Source: Echinococcus granulosus | Taxonomy: Eukaryota; Platyhelminthes; Cestoda; Cyclophyllidea; Taeniidae | Length of the DNA: 64,000 bases | Reading direction: 5' to 3' | Assembly: GCF_000524195.1 (NCBI RefSeq) | Contig: NW_020170419.1 | Location: 419,533-483,532, forward strand | Shown here: positions 12,669 through 24,300 of the stretch, piece by piece | How the letters are laid out: each line of letters begins with the position of its first letter | Position numbering within the stretch: position 1 is the first letter of the stretch | Translations under genes and position numbers: made by a program | The notes under the pieces: model-generated | The model's input: only the letters and a program-made list of their open reading frames with translations | Databases searched by the model: none | Told to the model about the DNA's origin: nothing

Positions 12669-14901
12669 ATGTATGCTCAAGTGCCTTCGTGTCCTGCCAT
12701 TGATGATGCGACCCGATCAGAATTGGCTCACCGACTTTTCCGTCTCGGTGCGTTGAATTTTAGCGGTGTACGCCTGAAGACTGGTGAAGTCACCCCCGTC
12801 TACTTTGACATTCGTCTCACTATGTCTGATCCAGCTCTTTTGGTGAGTTATCTCAGCACATTGTTCGTATCCTCTGTTATGGATCTAACTGCGCTTCCTC
12901 CTCCTTCCCCAAAAAACCTTGTAGCAGGATATCGCACGATACTTGTACAAAATGATAGTCAGCTCAACTGACGATAAATTCGACTTGATTACCGGCGTTC
13001 CTGCCGCTGCTATCGCCCTTGCAACGGTGAGTCTTTACTTCGTTCGAGGGGTTGTGAAAGGCACTGCTTCTGCTCATTAAGCCGATACTTTTTTTCTAGG
13101 GAATTTCAATTCAGAACAATATACCTATGATCCTTACTCGTAAGGCGGCGAAGGACCACGGAACAAAGAAATTGATTGAGGGTATCTGGAAGGCAGGTGA
13201 AAATGTTTTGGTGGTTGAGGATGTTGTCACCTATGGCGACAGTATTGCCGAAACCACCGCCGTAAGCATTCTCTACTTAAGTCAGACATGTAAGTAGACT
13301 CTCCGTTGATGTGTGTTTTCTGTTTTAGCTCCTACGATCAAACGGTTTGCGAGTTAAACACGCTGTGGTGGTTGTTGAACGTCAACAAGGGGCCACCGAA
13401 AACCTCCTCAAAAATCACAACGTTCACTTGCATGCGTAGGCGACTTTGATTCTTTTCTTCTTATTTTGTACCCATAAATTACTGAAATTTCACTATTATA
13501 CGTGCTCTTTGGCTACAGACTCCTCTCCTTTGACGATATTCTGAATATCCTCTCGACCAATGGTTTAGTCCCCATGGAACGTGTTCAAATTGCGCGAAAC
13601 TTCATTGCAGGTGCTCAGTTTGACAGAGTGAGTTGAGTATTCCACTCCGTTGCTACACTAACTCCTAAGCTCTCTTTGCACACCTTGGAATCCCGCTTCT
13701 CTTCCATGATGTAGAGGCAGTCTACTGCAAGGTCAGTGGTCAATTTCTGCCCCTCTCTGGCGTCTCGCGTGTTCGAAATTATGGCTCAAAAAGCCAGCAA
13801 TGCATGCCTTTCGATCGACTTGCCTTTACCATGTGAACAGCTGCTTCATGTGGTCAGAGATGCAGCTCCACGAATCGTTGCGTTGGAAATCGGCCACATT
13901 CTCATCGACGATGCATTCCCCTTACTGGCTGTGCAACTGCGCGATCTTGCGGACAGACATAAATTCCTGCTTATCGGTGATTAGTGAGTACACTATTAAA
14001 TAGTCACTCTGATTATTTTATTAGGTATACTTTGTAATGTCGTATTATCACGTGAAGCTATTCAAGGCTGGTTATGCTTACTACTCTTACTCCATTTCTA
14101 CTCCAGCAAAGTGGCGAATGACAAATGCACCGACAAAGGCCTCTTGTCCTCGTGCCGATGGTTTGATATCATCACCATGCACGCACTCTCAGGAACGGGA
14201 CCTTTGAATGCCTTGCGAAGGCTCAACAAGGCTTCACCGGATCGAACCGTCGGTGCTCTTCTGATTGCCGATATGGACTATAATGTCTGTTTTTTTTTCT
14301 CTCTGTATTTGAAATTATGAATAGTTTTAATGCTCCAAGTGGTGAAAAGTCACCAATTTCGTCCATTTTTGTTGCATTCACTGATTTATGCAAGGCAAAT
14401 TACTTTCTAACCTTTCACTTTTGATGCAAGTAAAGTATGACATGTCCTGGCAATACCCTTATTCAGATACGTTCTGTTGCTGGCATATTGAAGTGTTAAA
14501 TTTGACAGGTCAAAAGTACAGGTGGCAGTTGATGCAACCGAGTAGAGATGTCTAATGGTTGGCCTCTGATTGGTTGGTTGTAGAGCTCCCTAATGAAAGC
14601 TGCCTATACAGAGGAGTGCGTAGAATTGGCGAAAAGGAACGCTGATGTGGTGGTGGGGTTTGTGACCTCCCGCCCTCTAGACGCCATTTCTTTGCCAACA
14701 AGCGCTGAAGGTGACGTTGTTCCCTCGGTGATTTACAAAACACTCCCAGAAGGCAACTGCATTGATGGAGATGCCAATGCTCACATGAATGGGTACTGCA
14801 ATGGCAGTATAATGACGACTACGTTCGAGGGCTCCCGCGTCGGCGTTCTTCGCACCACCTGTCTATCCACATTGAAGGAAGGCAAAGTCGATGTACTGTA
14901 A
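12669..14901 (+). CDS. UMPS: Uridine 5'-monophosphate synthase, with degenerate decarboxylase half, 471 aa
   Basis: UMPS normally converts orotate to OMP (OPRT domain) and then to UMP (ODC domain). Exons: 12669-12842, 12928-13026, 13100-13261, 13329-13435, 13519-13627, 13715-13983, 14107-14284, 14584-14901; human UMPS is 480 aa. The OPRT half looks complete: catalytic loop [16 protein letters not shown] and PRPP motif [13 protein letters not shown]. The ODC half aligns end to end but has lost key positions. Human LKTHVD reads LEIGHI, so the substrate lysine is Glu. Human DRKFAD reads DYKVAN, keeping Asp and Lys but changing the last Asp to Asn. The phosphate-binding GRG near the C-terminus is not found. 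The ribose-binding Asp (LSID) is kept. An in-frame ATG at 12594 would add 25 hydrophobic residues, but the acceptor at 12663 favours 12669. The family call is firm; loss of decarboxylase activity is inference. Confidence 0.88.
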
Positions 14902-16289
14902 GGGACTTGCAATGTACTCATGCTGACTCAATCATTTTCATTAATAGTCGAAAAACACTTTGACTAGTCTCCTTTTTACGTGCTTATGTATTCTTTTCTA
15001 TAAATTTGTGGAAGGTAGCCCGCAGCAAAAACAACGTTAAATTTTGTCACTGTTTGTTGGGTCGGAATTTGAGAGGTGAAATCTAGACTAGGGCTATGGG
15101 GCAAAAACGGCAACCTTTGTTCTTATAAGATTTACATCGAAACTCAAAACAGCGTGAATCTTCAGAGGGAAATGGTGAGGCTTGAATGAAGAAAAACACG
15201 GTTTTTAAACGCTCTTTGTAGTGGATCTTTATACAATAAGTTGGCATTGATATCAAGGATTGTATAAAGAAGGGGGAAGAAACTAAAGCCCAATGGGGTT
15301 GGAAAATGCCGACAGTACTTCCACCTCGGATGCATGAAGATGGCACAGTTTGCTTAACACGTTTTCTTCAGATGTCACGTGCGTGTCCTAGGACGCTTGG
15401 GTCTATTTTCCCTTGAAAGGACATGCCTTGATAGCGCCTAAATCAGAAGAACAACCGAATGGTCTCCGAAGTCTGCTGTCGTCTAACATTGCTTTGAATA
15501 TGCCGCTCACGACTTAGCCTCTACCGCCGCTTACCTTCCTTGGTGGTGAACCACACGCACCGTCACTCATATTCTCTGCATGTCAGTAGCGACGCGCAAA
15601 TCAGCGGTTGAATCATTGGAGTTTCCTCCAACCTGATGCATCACCCCTCGGTAGAGTTGAGGTCTTTGAACCTCTAACGAGAGGTTGCTCCCTCCACAAA
15701 GGGCTGTCCCTGACGCTTCTACCGCCTTGGAACTTAAACAGCTCGCAGAGCAAACAGGATCGAACTGCATCCACAGGGGTTAGCATTTGGCGATACGAGT
15801 GTTTGGGATGACAGGGGGACGGTAAGGGACACAACAAAGTGCGTACCTGCACAGTGTGCAAGCTACAGAAAGGCCATAATGTAAGTCTCCCTAACATTAT
15901 TACCCACCTACCAAACCAGTCGCCCATGCCATGTTTGACGGTGCCATCTTAACTTATAGAATTCCAAATCAAAGTCGATCTATCAAATTATACTAGGAAC
16001 AACAAACTCAAGGCAAAGCGTATCACCGTAACGGCTTTTGACGCATCACCATCATTCTGTTCAATTATGGATGAATCAGGGTTGGGGTTATGCGACACCA
16101 GAAAGGAGAGTGGGCTAAAGAAAAAGGAGTTTTAGAATTACGACCAAATACTTCCCCAATATTGCCAATATGGCACCGGAATTCGTTTAGTAACACTAGA
16201 AAAAGAGCCAGAGCGAGTAGGCTTAAAGGATGCAAAACCGGCACAGGAGATGTTAAAATGAAGTCGTCCAATATCCAAGATTCCTTCTA
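14902..16289. other. Intergenic region between UMPS and SSR4 (convergent)
   Basis: No gene is supported. The two flanking genes converge, so this holds both 3' flanks. Short open frames on both strands around 15560-15930 lack recognisable domains and are broken by stops. No further UMPS exon carrying the missing phosphate-binding loop could be found here. Confidence 0.5.
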
Positions 16290-16889
16290 TTAAAAGAACT
16301 TGTTTTTCGTGATAACGGCGCCGAAGCCAATGAGAGAAGCAGCCAAAAGAGCAACAGTTTCCGAGTGGATTAGGGGACTAAGCCATATACCCTAAAAAGA
16401 GGTGAATAAGCGGGAAGAGATGAACAACTCACGGGGTGGTAAACATCAACTGTAAAAACGGGCTTGACGCTATCAAGTGGTCGACCTTGGCTTTGCGCTT
16501 TGCGTAGGTGTAAGTAACCCACATCATCGTAGAAACGAATTGAGTAGTAACCCTTGGGTAATTTCATATGATCATCGGAGAAGGTAACTTGAAACTCATC
16601 TGTCTCCAGATTTCGACTGACAGGAACAATTTTATCACCAAGCACAGCATAAAGTTCACTCAACTTAAAAATACTATTTGACAGTCGATGTTCATACCTC
16701 ATCATTTTCACAAGTCGCTCGACCTTCGACAATGAAAACTGTTTTCGAGGAGAGAAGAGAATCTGTCGATGTATAATACCGGGTTTGAACCGTCGGATTT
16801 TCACACCCAAAAACTATTCACGTCCATTTTATAAGAGCACACATACCTGTGCTGAACGCCAACAATGCAAAAACAACCACAAGCAGCAT
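16290..16889 (-). CDS. SSR4: Translocon-associated protein subunit delta (TRAP-delta), 163 aa
   Basis: TRAP-delta is a single-pass ER membrane subunit of the TRAP complex beside the Sec61 channel. Four exons join in frame: 16889-16847, 16813-16698, 16663-16433, 16391-16290, with two introns of only 33 and 34 nt; human SSR4 is 173 aa. It starts with a hydrophobic signal peptide (MLLVVVFALLAFST, residues 1-14). The luminal domain follows, with two conserved cysteines (CENP and TCEN), a YYTSTDSLLSSKTVFIVE segment matching the human YYTTSD...TVFIVE, and GYYSIRFYDD plus LRKAQ near residues 90-115. One C-terminal membrane helix (residues about 140-157) is followed by a short basic tail (TKNKFF), as expected for the type I orientation. 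The minute introns hide the second exon if only open frames are used. All phases agree. Confidence 0.93.
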
Positions 16890-19445
16890 CACCCGTCTCC
16901 TATTTACAAAAGCCGCTCGAGGAACAACGTGTGTGACCCGTTAAATTTGATCAATTTGAAAAACCAGATAATCAATCACTAAATACAAAAATAAAAGCTC
17001 TCAAGGTCTCTAGAAGTCTAAGCTTGCAGTATTTTATTTAATTAAAGTTTTTCAGCGTAATTTAATTTTGAAGTAGGCCAGCAAAACTTTCACCACATCA
17101 ACGAAGCAATCCGAGCTGTTAAAATTGTCGCTTTTAAACTCATTTTAAAGCCCTATAAGGCATAATAAATAGAAAATTGACCCTGCATTGACGTGTGGAC
17201 TGCCACTTATTAGCAGGAAAACGGCCAAAGCTGCCTGCATATACTGAAGAGCTTGTAAAGCCAAATGCTAGTCAAGTAGTAGTAAACTACCGCAAAAGCG
17301 CAGCAAGGATTCACTGGAGTGATCATTTTTGTTAAAATAAAGTCGCCGAATTCACCATATGAAATGAGTTCTAGAGATCGCATGGGTAGTAACACGACGC
17401 AGCAGCTGAGATCGGCCTCCGAATTAAGACGATGGATATGAAAACAGACAAGTGGCTCTCTAATCATATACCGCGAAAACGGAAATCTGACGAGGTAACC
17501 CATCGTCAAGTGGCATCATCAGAGTGTTGACAAATTTATCCATTCACGGATTCTCTTTTATGGAAAGAACTTTTCGGCAAATGGATGAAAAATGGCATTG
17601 ATGCACACGCAGGAAGCACATTGCTCACTGATTTTACAAGTTGTTTTAAAAAATTTGTTTACTCTAGAATTTAGGGGACACGAGTGACCATCTCTAAGCA
17701 AGCTTAAAGATTATATCATTGATACAATGGGGAACATCCCCATATTTCATCAAAACTAATTTTAACCATGTTTAATTCTATTTTGGTATCGTTCTGTAGA
17801 TTCCCCACATTGTTGTTCACTAATCAATGGACCCGGAACGCTTATCCATCTGGGACTCTACTACGACTATATAATAATTTGATGATAACATGGATTAGGA
17901 TATAATGTTACCGGCCAAAATATCATGTCACCCGGGCAGCAGAGGTTACAAACCTTAAGGACTGAAATCTCTACGGCAAATTATTTGTTTTGTCTACTTT
18001 CAAGCTTAATTATTTTGGGGAATGCGTGCTACATTCTTGTCGCTATGAGTACTACCTGCGGTGATTCTAAGACTGGGCGATTACTACTACATTCGCAATC
18101 GGATATCACATTTGCTTATTTCTCCCAGCTTTCTAAGATGATTGCAGAGTCACAGTAACGTGTTGTGTTCATAAGTGTGCTTTGCTTAGGGTTTGGTTGG
18201 CTCCACAACCATGTGGCGGCTTTAGGATATCCTTGATATGATGATAAGTGTAGTGATAAGTTTTCCTCTAAGACATTGATTACTAACATACTAAATATCT
18301 CAATTCTGAAGACATACGAATGCCTTAAGCGGTTGACTACAGCTCCTTATGAAAACTTTTTATGATAATTAGGTTTATTCCAGAATCGCAGCATTTTATG
18401 CTTCCTTAGTACCATTTCCTATGAGGTCATAAACCCAGACACTGAGGACGATTTTAATGTCTTTAATGGCTTCTTTAAACACTTGGCTATATCTTCCACT
18501 GCCTGTACAATTCAAAAGAGGGGATAGCTAACAAATATCTTCTTTAAGTCTCCTCAAAAATCTGTGCGCTCCCTAGTCCTGCCACTTCGAACATCAAGCC
18601 AGTGAGAGGCTGTGGGTTGCATGAGCATGGATGCAGTTTCTCCAATCTCTTGGAAATTGGGGCGTCAACTCTGTGCTTTTGCTTCTCCATTCGTTTCATT
18701 GACTTCTTGTCACTTGTCTCGCTAATCGCCTGGGACGTGCATCGACATCCGTCTGCCCCCTCCTATTGTACCCCTAAGCGGGTGTATTTGATCTGAGCCT
18801 ATCTGCCTTACGCATCGAAATGTCTTGCGAGGCAGAATGACCTCTCTGCGCTTATCTTCAAACGACCGCCTTGCTCGTCCCTAGGTCATCCACACACTTC
18901 CGAGGTGCAGAAAACCTCACTACCCCAAACGATTGTGCCCACCTTAGATGAGACAGCCTGTTGACTCAATCGTCCAATTCCTGAAGTTCAAACAGCCAAT
19001 ATGAGAAATATGCATCTGGATGGTTTGATACACCACGGTGTCGCAAGAGGGGCTTTTTCAGAGTCAATATTCAAATGGATAAGGTGAAGATGAGAGTGAC
19101 AAACGGTGATGTTGAAGAAGCCTAACCCACCTGACGATGGTAGAAACAAAGGGATAGCGAGAGCAGTATTAACCCGCAGATGCATGTCTATCCACCACAA
19201 CACCTCAACACCACCTACGATCTGAGTAAATCCATCCACTGAGACGACTTTGACATTACGAATTAAGGATGCTACCATAAAGGGTTGACAGAGGTCAAAT
19301 CAGAATAAACAGGACACCATACCAAATCGGGGGAAGAGGTGGGAGGGGGCAAGGGCTGGGGAAAGCCAGAAAAAAAGGACAAAACAACACAAATGCTTTG
19401 TGGAATGCATGAAAAATGTGACTATTGCACTGAGACGCTCGTCTG
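16890..19445. other. Intergenic region with no supported gene
   Basis: An AT-rich stretch of 2.5 kb. Open frames at 17925-18158 (plus, 77 codons, one hydrophobic segment), 17210-17509 (minus, 99 codons) and 18988-19278 (minus, 96 codons) were read but show no family motif and no convincing splice partners. Confidence 0.45.
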
Positions 19446-21393
19446 TCATAATTGCAACTTGGAGAGTAAACCACTCCTCTCAAGATCGTTATTTGGCAGG
19501 CCACGTGTACGCAAAATTCGTCGGCGTAGATTGCTCGTGGCAACAGCTTTTGATCGTGGACCCCCTTGGTCAAATCTACCGCGTTGACGACATCGACCAA
19601 CCAGAAGGCCAAAAAGACATGAGGTCAAACCCAGGCCAATTGCCAATAGGATTGCGGCGGTATGCCACTGGTAACCACTCTGTGAGTAGGGGCCAATCAC
19701 AGTGTCGGTAGGTGCTTTGGCTACAATTTATCAAAATGTATTTGGGAATCAGAACGAGATAAAATAAATAACAACCTCCTAAGAATGCAAAAGAAGAATT
19801 AGTTGAATGCTTACGCCTTTTCGAGCTATTCTTCGCCTCCTCATGATGCCTACCAATCCTATGTTTGTCATCAGACATTAAATCTAAGAGAAAAGAAGGG
19901 AATTTGTAGAAATACAAAAAGAGACGGTAAATTACTAAGAGATAAAAAATTAACAGGAGTGGTCAGGTGAGGCTTAAAATGAAAGCATACATAAATTCGA
20001 AGGGAAAAACTTGCCTAAATGCTCTGCCAATGGTGTCACCCTGTGTCGCAAAACTTTGTGGGCACGATCGAAGTCAGCCCCTCGGTGGTGTAAAATATCA
20101 TGCTCCCCAGCTTCCCCGTCAAAATTCTCAACCGATGCATGACGTGGTCGAGTTGGAAGGTGTACTATCTCACGTCGATGGTGTTCCAGTGGAGAATCCT
20201 CATCGGAGTACTGTGAGTCCTCCAAAAAATGCGACAGATAGCCACCTCGAGGGCGTTTTAGGAAGGTACTGACCCTGTCATCAGAAAGAATAGATCTTTC
20301 CCGCGCCTCTGAAGGCATCAAAGAGGGGACATCGGGTTCAAGGGATGAAATCAGGTAGTTGGGTGAGCCGTATTCCCCCTTATCCTCATAATTTCTGGGC
20401 ATCGGGTTGTTACGGCCAAAACGCAGTGTCCGTAGAGAACGCACTTTCAAAGGCTCAAAACCGATCCCCGATAAGTCATGTTCATCGTCACCACGAGGAG
20501 GAAACGTTTGGGCATTAAGAAAATGCGCTCCAGGAGAGATTGAAGATTTCACTTTGTAGGTAGCAATAGAGTTGGAGAGTTCTATTGTGGTTAATTTTAC
20601 AACAAAAGACTAAAAAGCTGGTATAACAAAAATGCTTAATAATCGATTCGCTAACCTTTTTCACAAAATAACTCGTCCGAGGCATCCGAACATTCAGCGA
20701 TTCCGTTACACACATCATATATCGCTATGCAAGTAGTAGCATCGTCACATTGAAACTCCAATTCCGGTTTGCTACAAATAGAAGGAGCTACGCAAATAAA
20801 ATGACTGAAAGGTGCTGAAAAAAGACCCTACCACATTTTCGACGCTTTTCGATGAATCCTGCCTTGCAAACGCAGTGCCCAGAGTCACAGATCATGTTTT
20901 TGAATACGCAGGGATTTCGTGGACCACATAAACCATGAAGTGATCCTAAAGAAGAAGTTAACACGAAATTCTGTACACTTACCACTAGGCCATGCGACAA
21001 CTTTATGCACATTTGGTGGAACAGGTAATGGAGTGCGTTGTATAAATACGGTATAATCAGATTCCGAGGTAAAATTGCACAAATTTGTTTTGTGACAGTT
21101 AAAGAGAAAACAATTTCCACCTCCCTAAGTGGTAAATAACATTAATAAAGTGAAGTGGTGACCGAAGATACCTTGGGTCCAAAGACGCCGACTGTACACT
21201 CATTCAGGTCACAGCAATACTTTACACATTCTTCCAAGGAGTCGGCGGACAACTTATGGACAAACTCGGCACCCCTATTTTCGGAGATACGAGTGAGTAT
21301 GATAGTATTTAAACGGATATCAAAGTCCTTGTCACAGTACCGCGAAAAGACGGGAACACAAAAAACAAAAATCTGTGTGATTATTATGAGCAT
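19446..21393 (-). CDS. Single-pass membrane protein with MANSC-like, EB/EGF-like and LDL-receptor class A modules, about 451 aa
   Basis: Six exons join in frame: 21393-21172, 21124-20983, 20945-20832, 20787-20656, 20551-20040, 19679-19446. Order: signal peptide (MLIIITQIFVFCVPVFS); a Cys-rich module with CVKYCCDLNEC and CFLFNCHKTNLC like a MANSC/PAN-type domain (residues about 45-95); an EB/EGF-like module with the pattern PCVFKNMICDSGHCVCKAGF; a textbook LDL-receptor class A repeat ending CNGIAECSDASDELFC; a long, charged, Arg-rich stretch of about 170 residues; one membrane helix (AAILLAIGLGLTSCLFGLLV); and a basic cytoplasmic tail. The plan resembles vertebrate LRP11 (MANSC, PKD, LDLa, TM) without a visible PKD domain. 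Role unknown; probably a cell-surface receptor or adhesion protein. The start is the ATG at 21393, since the frame opens six bases earlier on a TTG. An optional exon near 19815-19880 did not fit the phases. Confidence 0.8.
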
Positions 21394-24300
21394 GACCAAC
21401 GTTCCTCCTATACTATATGGCTGTAAGTAATGCTAAACAATTAAAGGTCAACAGCCACACCAGATTCTTTCTAGCGCGCCAAATGGACGCCGATGTCCAT
21501 TGGCTGATACAAAAATAAGGACGATATTATTTTAAGTAATAATATATGGATTAAATAATTGTAAATGATTAAAAAATACCTTTTTTGTCAAAGTTGCTAA
21601 GTTTGTGCCAGTAGTTTATTTGAACTTGCAATGGCCTTGTAGTGGCAAGGCGTCTCATTCAGACTTGAATCTACGCTCATTGTTATGCATAGGTAAGGGT
21701 ATTTCCGTCAAATAGTACTAAATGTACCTTCTCCGGATAGAATTCCTTAGAGATAGAGTTTGCAAAGAACTTAGTTTGTAGCATTGATATGTCGCACACC
21801 GTGCTTTAATTTTGTTAAGCATTTCCATCTTAATATCTCGCCCACACACGTTTCGCAATTTCTTTCCTTGTTTATTTTTCGTACTAAACACATATTGTGT
21901 TTGCTTTTTTGATACAGTTTAGTCAAAGTCAGAAAGCTTACGTGTTTGAAGCAAAATAACGAGCTGTTTCGAATTGTACGTACAACAAACAATTGTCACT
22001 CTTTGGATGTGCTTTTTTTCGAATGTGCCTTTGCCTAGTCCTAAGGACTGTTTCTATTTTCATCGATTTCTACAGTATGTAATTTTTCTGTTCTGCTGCT
22101 GGTTTTCATTTCGTACATCGCACGCACTATGAATTTCCTTGGTTGCCACGCTTTTACTAATTAAACTTTTCAGGCCCTTTGAACTAATTTAATAAAGAGA
22201 TCGGTTGATTCCTTTAAATTCTGCCAATTGTCAACCACTTTTTGCTCAAAACGACTTGTCATCGACTTTTCCATCCGCTTGGCGTCGCGTTAACTTCGTC
22301 ACTGACATATAAGTTATGCTGGCCCATTAGTTCGAGCACTGTTAAAAAAATTATGTTTATTTCCTTACCAATATTTTCATAAATTTCGTTCAAATTGGCA
22401 CGTTTTGGTTCACTTAGCCTCTCTTTTAGGAGTGACACATTCTTTTCGTCTTAACAACGCTTCATAGAAACAATTTTTGCAAGTGCTTTTGATAAACTAG
22501 CGGTTTATTGAAGAAGTATTAGTGGTCTTTGCTTGTGATATTCTTATTGTCGCATCACCTCATGCCCGAGCGGCTGGAGACCACTCTTTACTGGGTTGGC
22601 CAGAATCTCCTCTCCTGAGTAAAACATCCATTTGTCGCCTTTAATTAAATCTATATCTTGTCATTTGCAATCTAATTATCTAGCAGCTTCAAATTCGTAA
22701 ATGTAAATTCACCTGGTCTCGTATTTCATGCAAAAAAGGAGATGTTATACGTGTGCGTGCCTCCTGTCAGCCCTTTACTGTGCGCGTGTATACGCACGCG
22801 CGCGCCTGTGCATGCCTATTTGCGCCTTCTTTTTTATTATTTCTTCATGCTTAACTGTAAGATGACTCATATTAGGGCAGTTGTTAGCGCTTTCACTAGG
22901 GCACACCTTTCCCCTTGCTATTCCTTGCTCAAAAAATCCTTCTCTTTTTTTGGCATTTTCTGATTGCCCGAAGTCGTTTGTTTGGTTATTAGTCAGTCAG
23001 GCAAACTTCGTTCGGCCTTTAAATAAACCCAAATTTGCCGCTTCTTTAAAAATTTTTGAGTAACATTTACTTAATGTATTTTCGCCGATTTCCCTGATTG
23101 ATACGTGAGTAGATCCTCATATCCTCCACTACCCTTTGATGCTTGTTTTTCCCACCTATCACTCATTGACTCGTCAATTTGGCTGAGGTTGTAGATGAAC
23201 AGCACTTGAATTTACCACCTTTCAAATTACGCGCCTTCGTTTCAGTGTGCAAAAAATGCCCTCCTAAGTAGGGAAACGTGTGAGAATTCGGATCCTCATT
23301 TATCATGCTAGACGAGTGGAACAATAATTTGTTCTATCCATCAGTTTCATTATCCACTTTAGGTGTAGTAGTAGTAAAGGTCATTAGGTCAGTATTATTG
23401 TCAGTTGCAGGCAAAGGTTGAACTCCATGATCCATATTAGGTTGATATACGCCACAATGACAAAGAAGGTTTTCTTTTTGGGTTGGTGTAATAGCACAGT
23501 ATGGCGGAAGACTGTTTTACTTGTGGCCGAGGGGTCTGGTGTCATTACGCGACCACAGTGACTAATAGCCCTAATGCCCACTGGCCAATCAGCTACCGGC
23601 ATGACAGGACGATGCTCTTGGCAGCTTGTATATTCGAAGCAATTCCCGTCTCGCACCGCTTTGTACCATTTAAAGCTTTTCAGACCACCAGAAAAATGTG
23701 GCAACGGCGTGCTTTTTTCTCCCTTTTTAATTTAAGGTGTGGTTTGCATTTTACACCGGTGTAGAGGTATGTGGGGAGATGAATGCCTACACGGAAGTAA
23801 TGTGAAGCATGGCCCAACACCTATATCTTTCATTTTAGTCAGCAGTGGCCTTGGAGTTCTTTGTTTATTCCCTGCCCTCACTAGCCGACTTCGTGGCGCT
23901 GTGCTGCTGGTTACTAATCGCCAAACATTTTCACCTGTTTCATGTCATTAAATTTGCTATAAAATACCAGGTCGAAGCTTCCCTTTTCCTTTCTCCCTTT
24001 TCTCAGGAAACAGTAGACAACTATTCATTTATTTTCTGGAACAGGGTGAGTAAGGCGCGTCCTTCATATTTAGAAGATAAACGCTGCCAGCGTTGATAAT
24101 TAGGTGGCACTGTTCCCTTAGAGTGACGCATCTGGTTGGTGAAATTTTCGACCAATTACAATACCCGCGGGAGGTGTCGCGTAGGTCCGCTTGAGCTTCT
24201 GGAAAAAAAAAACCATTTTATAAGTTTTTTACGATGATTGTTATTTAGTGGATTTTAACCAGAAAAGTATTTGATTTAATTTTTTATGTGCATAAAAAGT

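Noticed and set aside
15560..15930. Possible retroelement gag/pol relic with Cys-containing stretch
   Set aside because: Stops in all frames and no domain recognisable; too weak to call.
18988..19278. A 96-codon minus-strand frame with a hydrophobic middle
   Set aside because: No motif, no splice partners and no composition signal; likely chance.
19815..19880. Extra cassette exon in the LDLa-containing membrane protein gene
   Set aside because: Its phases do not match the neighbouring exons, which join directly in frame.
22785..22810. CG/TG alternating purine-pyrimidine stretch as Z-DNA or promoter signal
   Set aside because: Short and isolated, with no gene start nearby.
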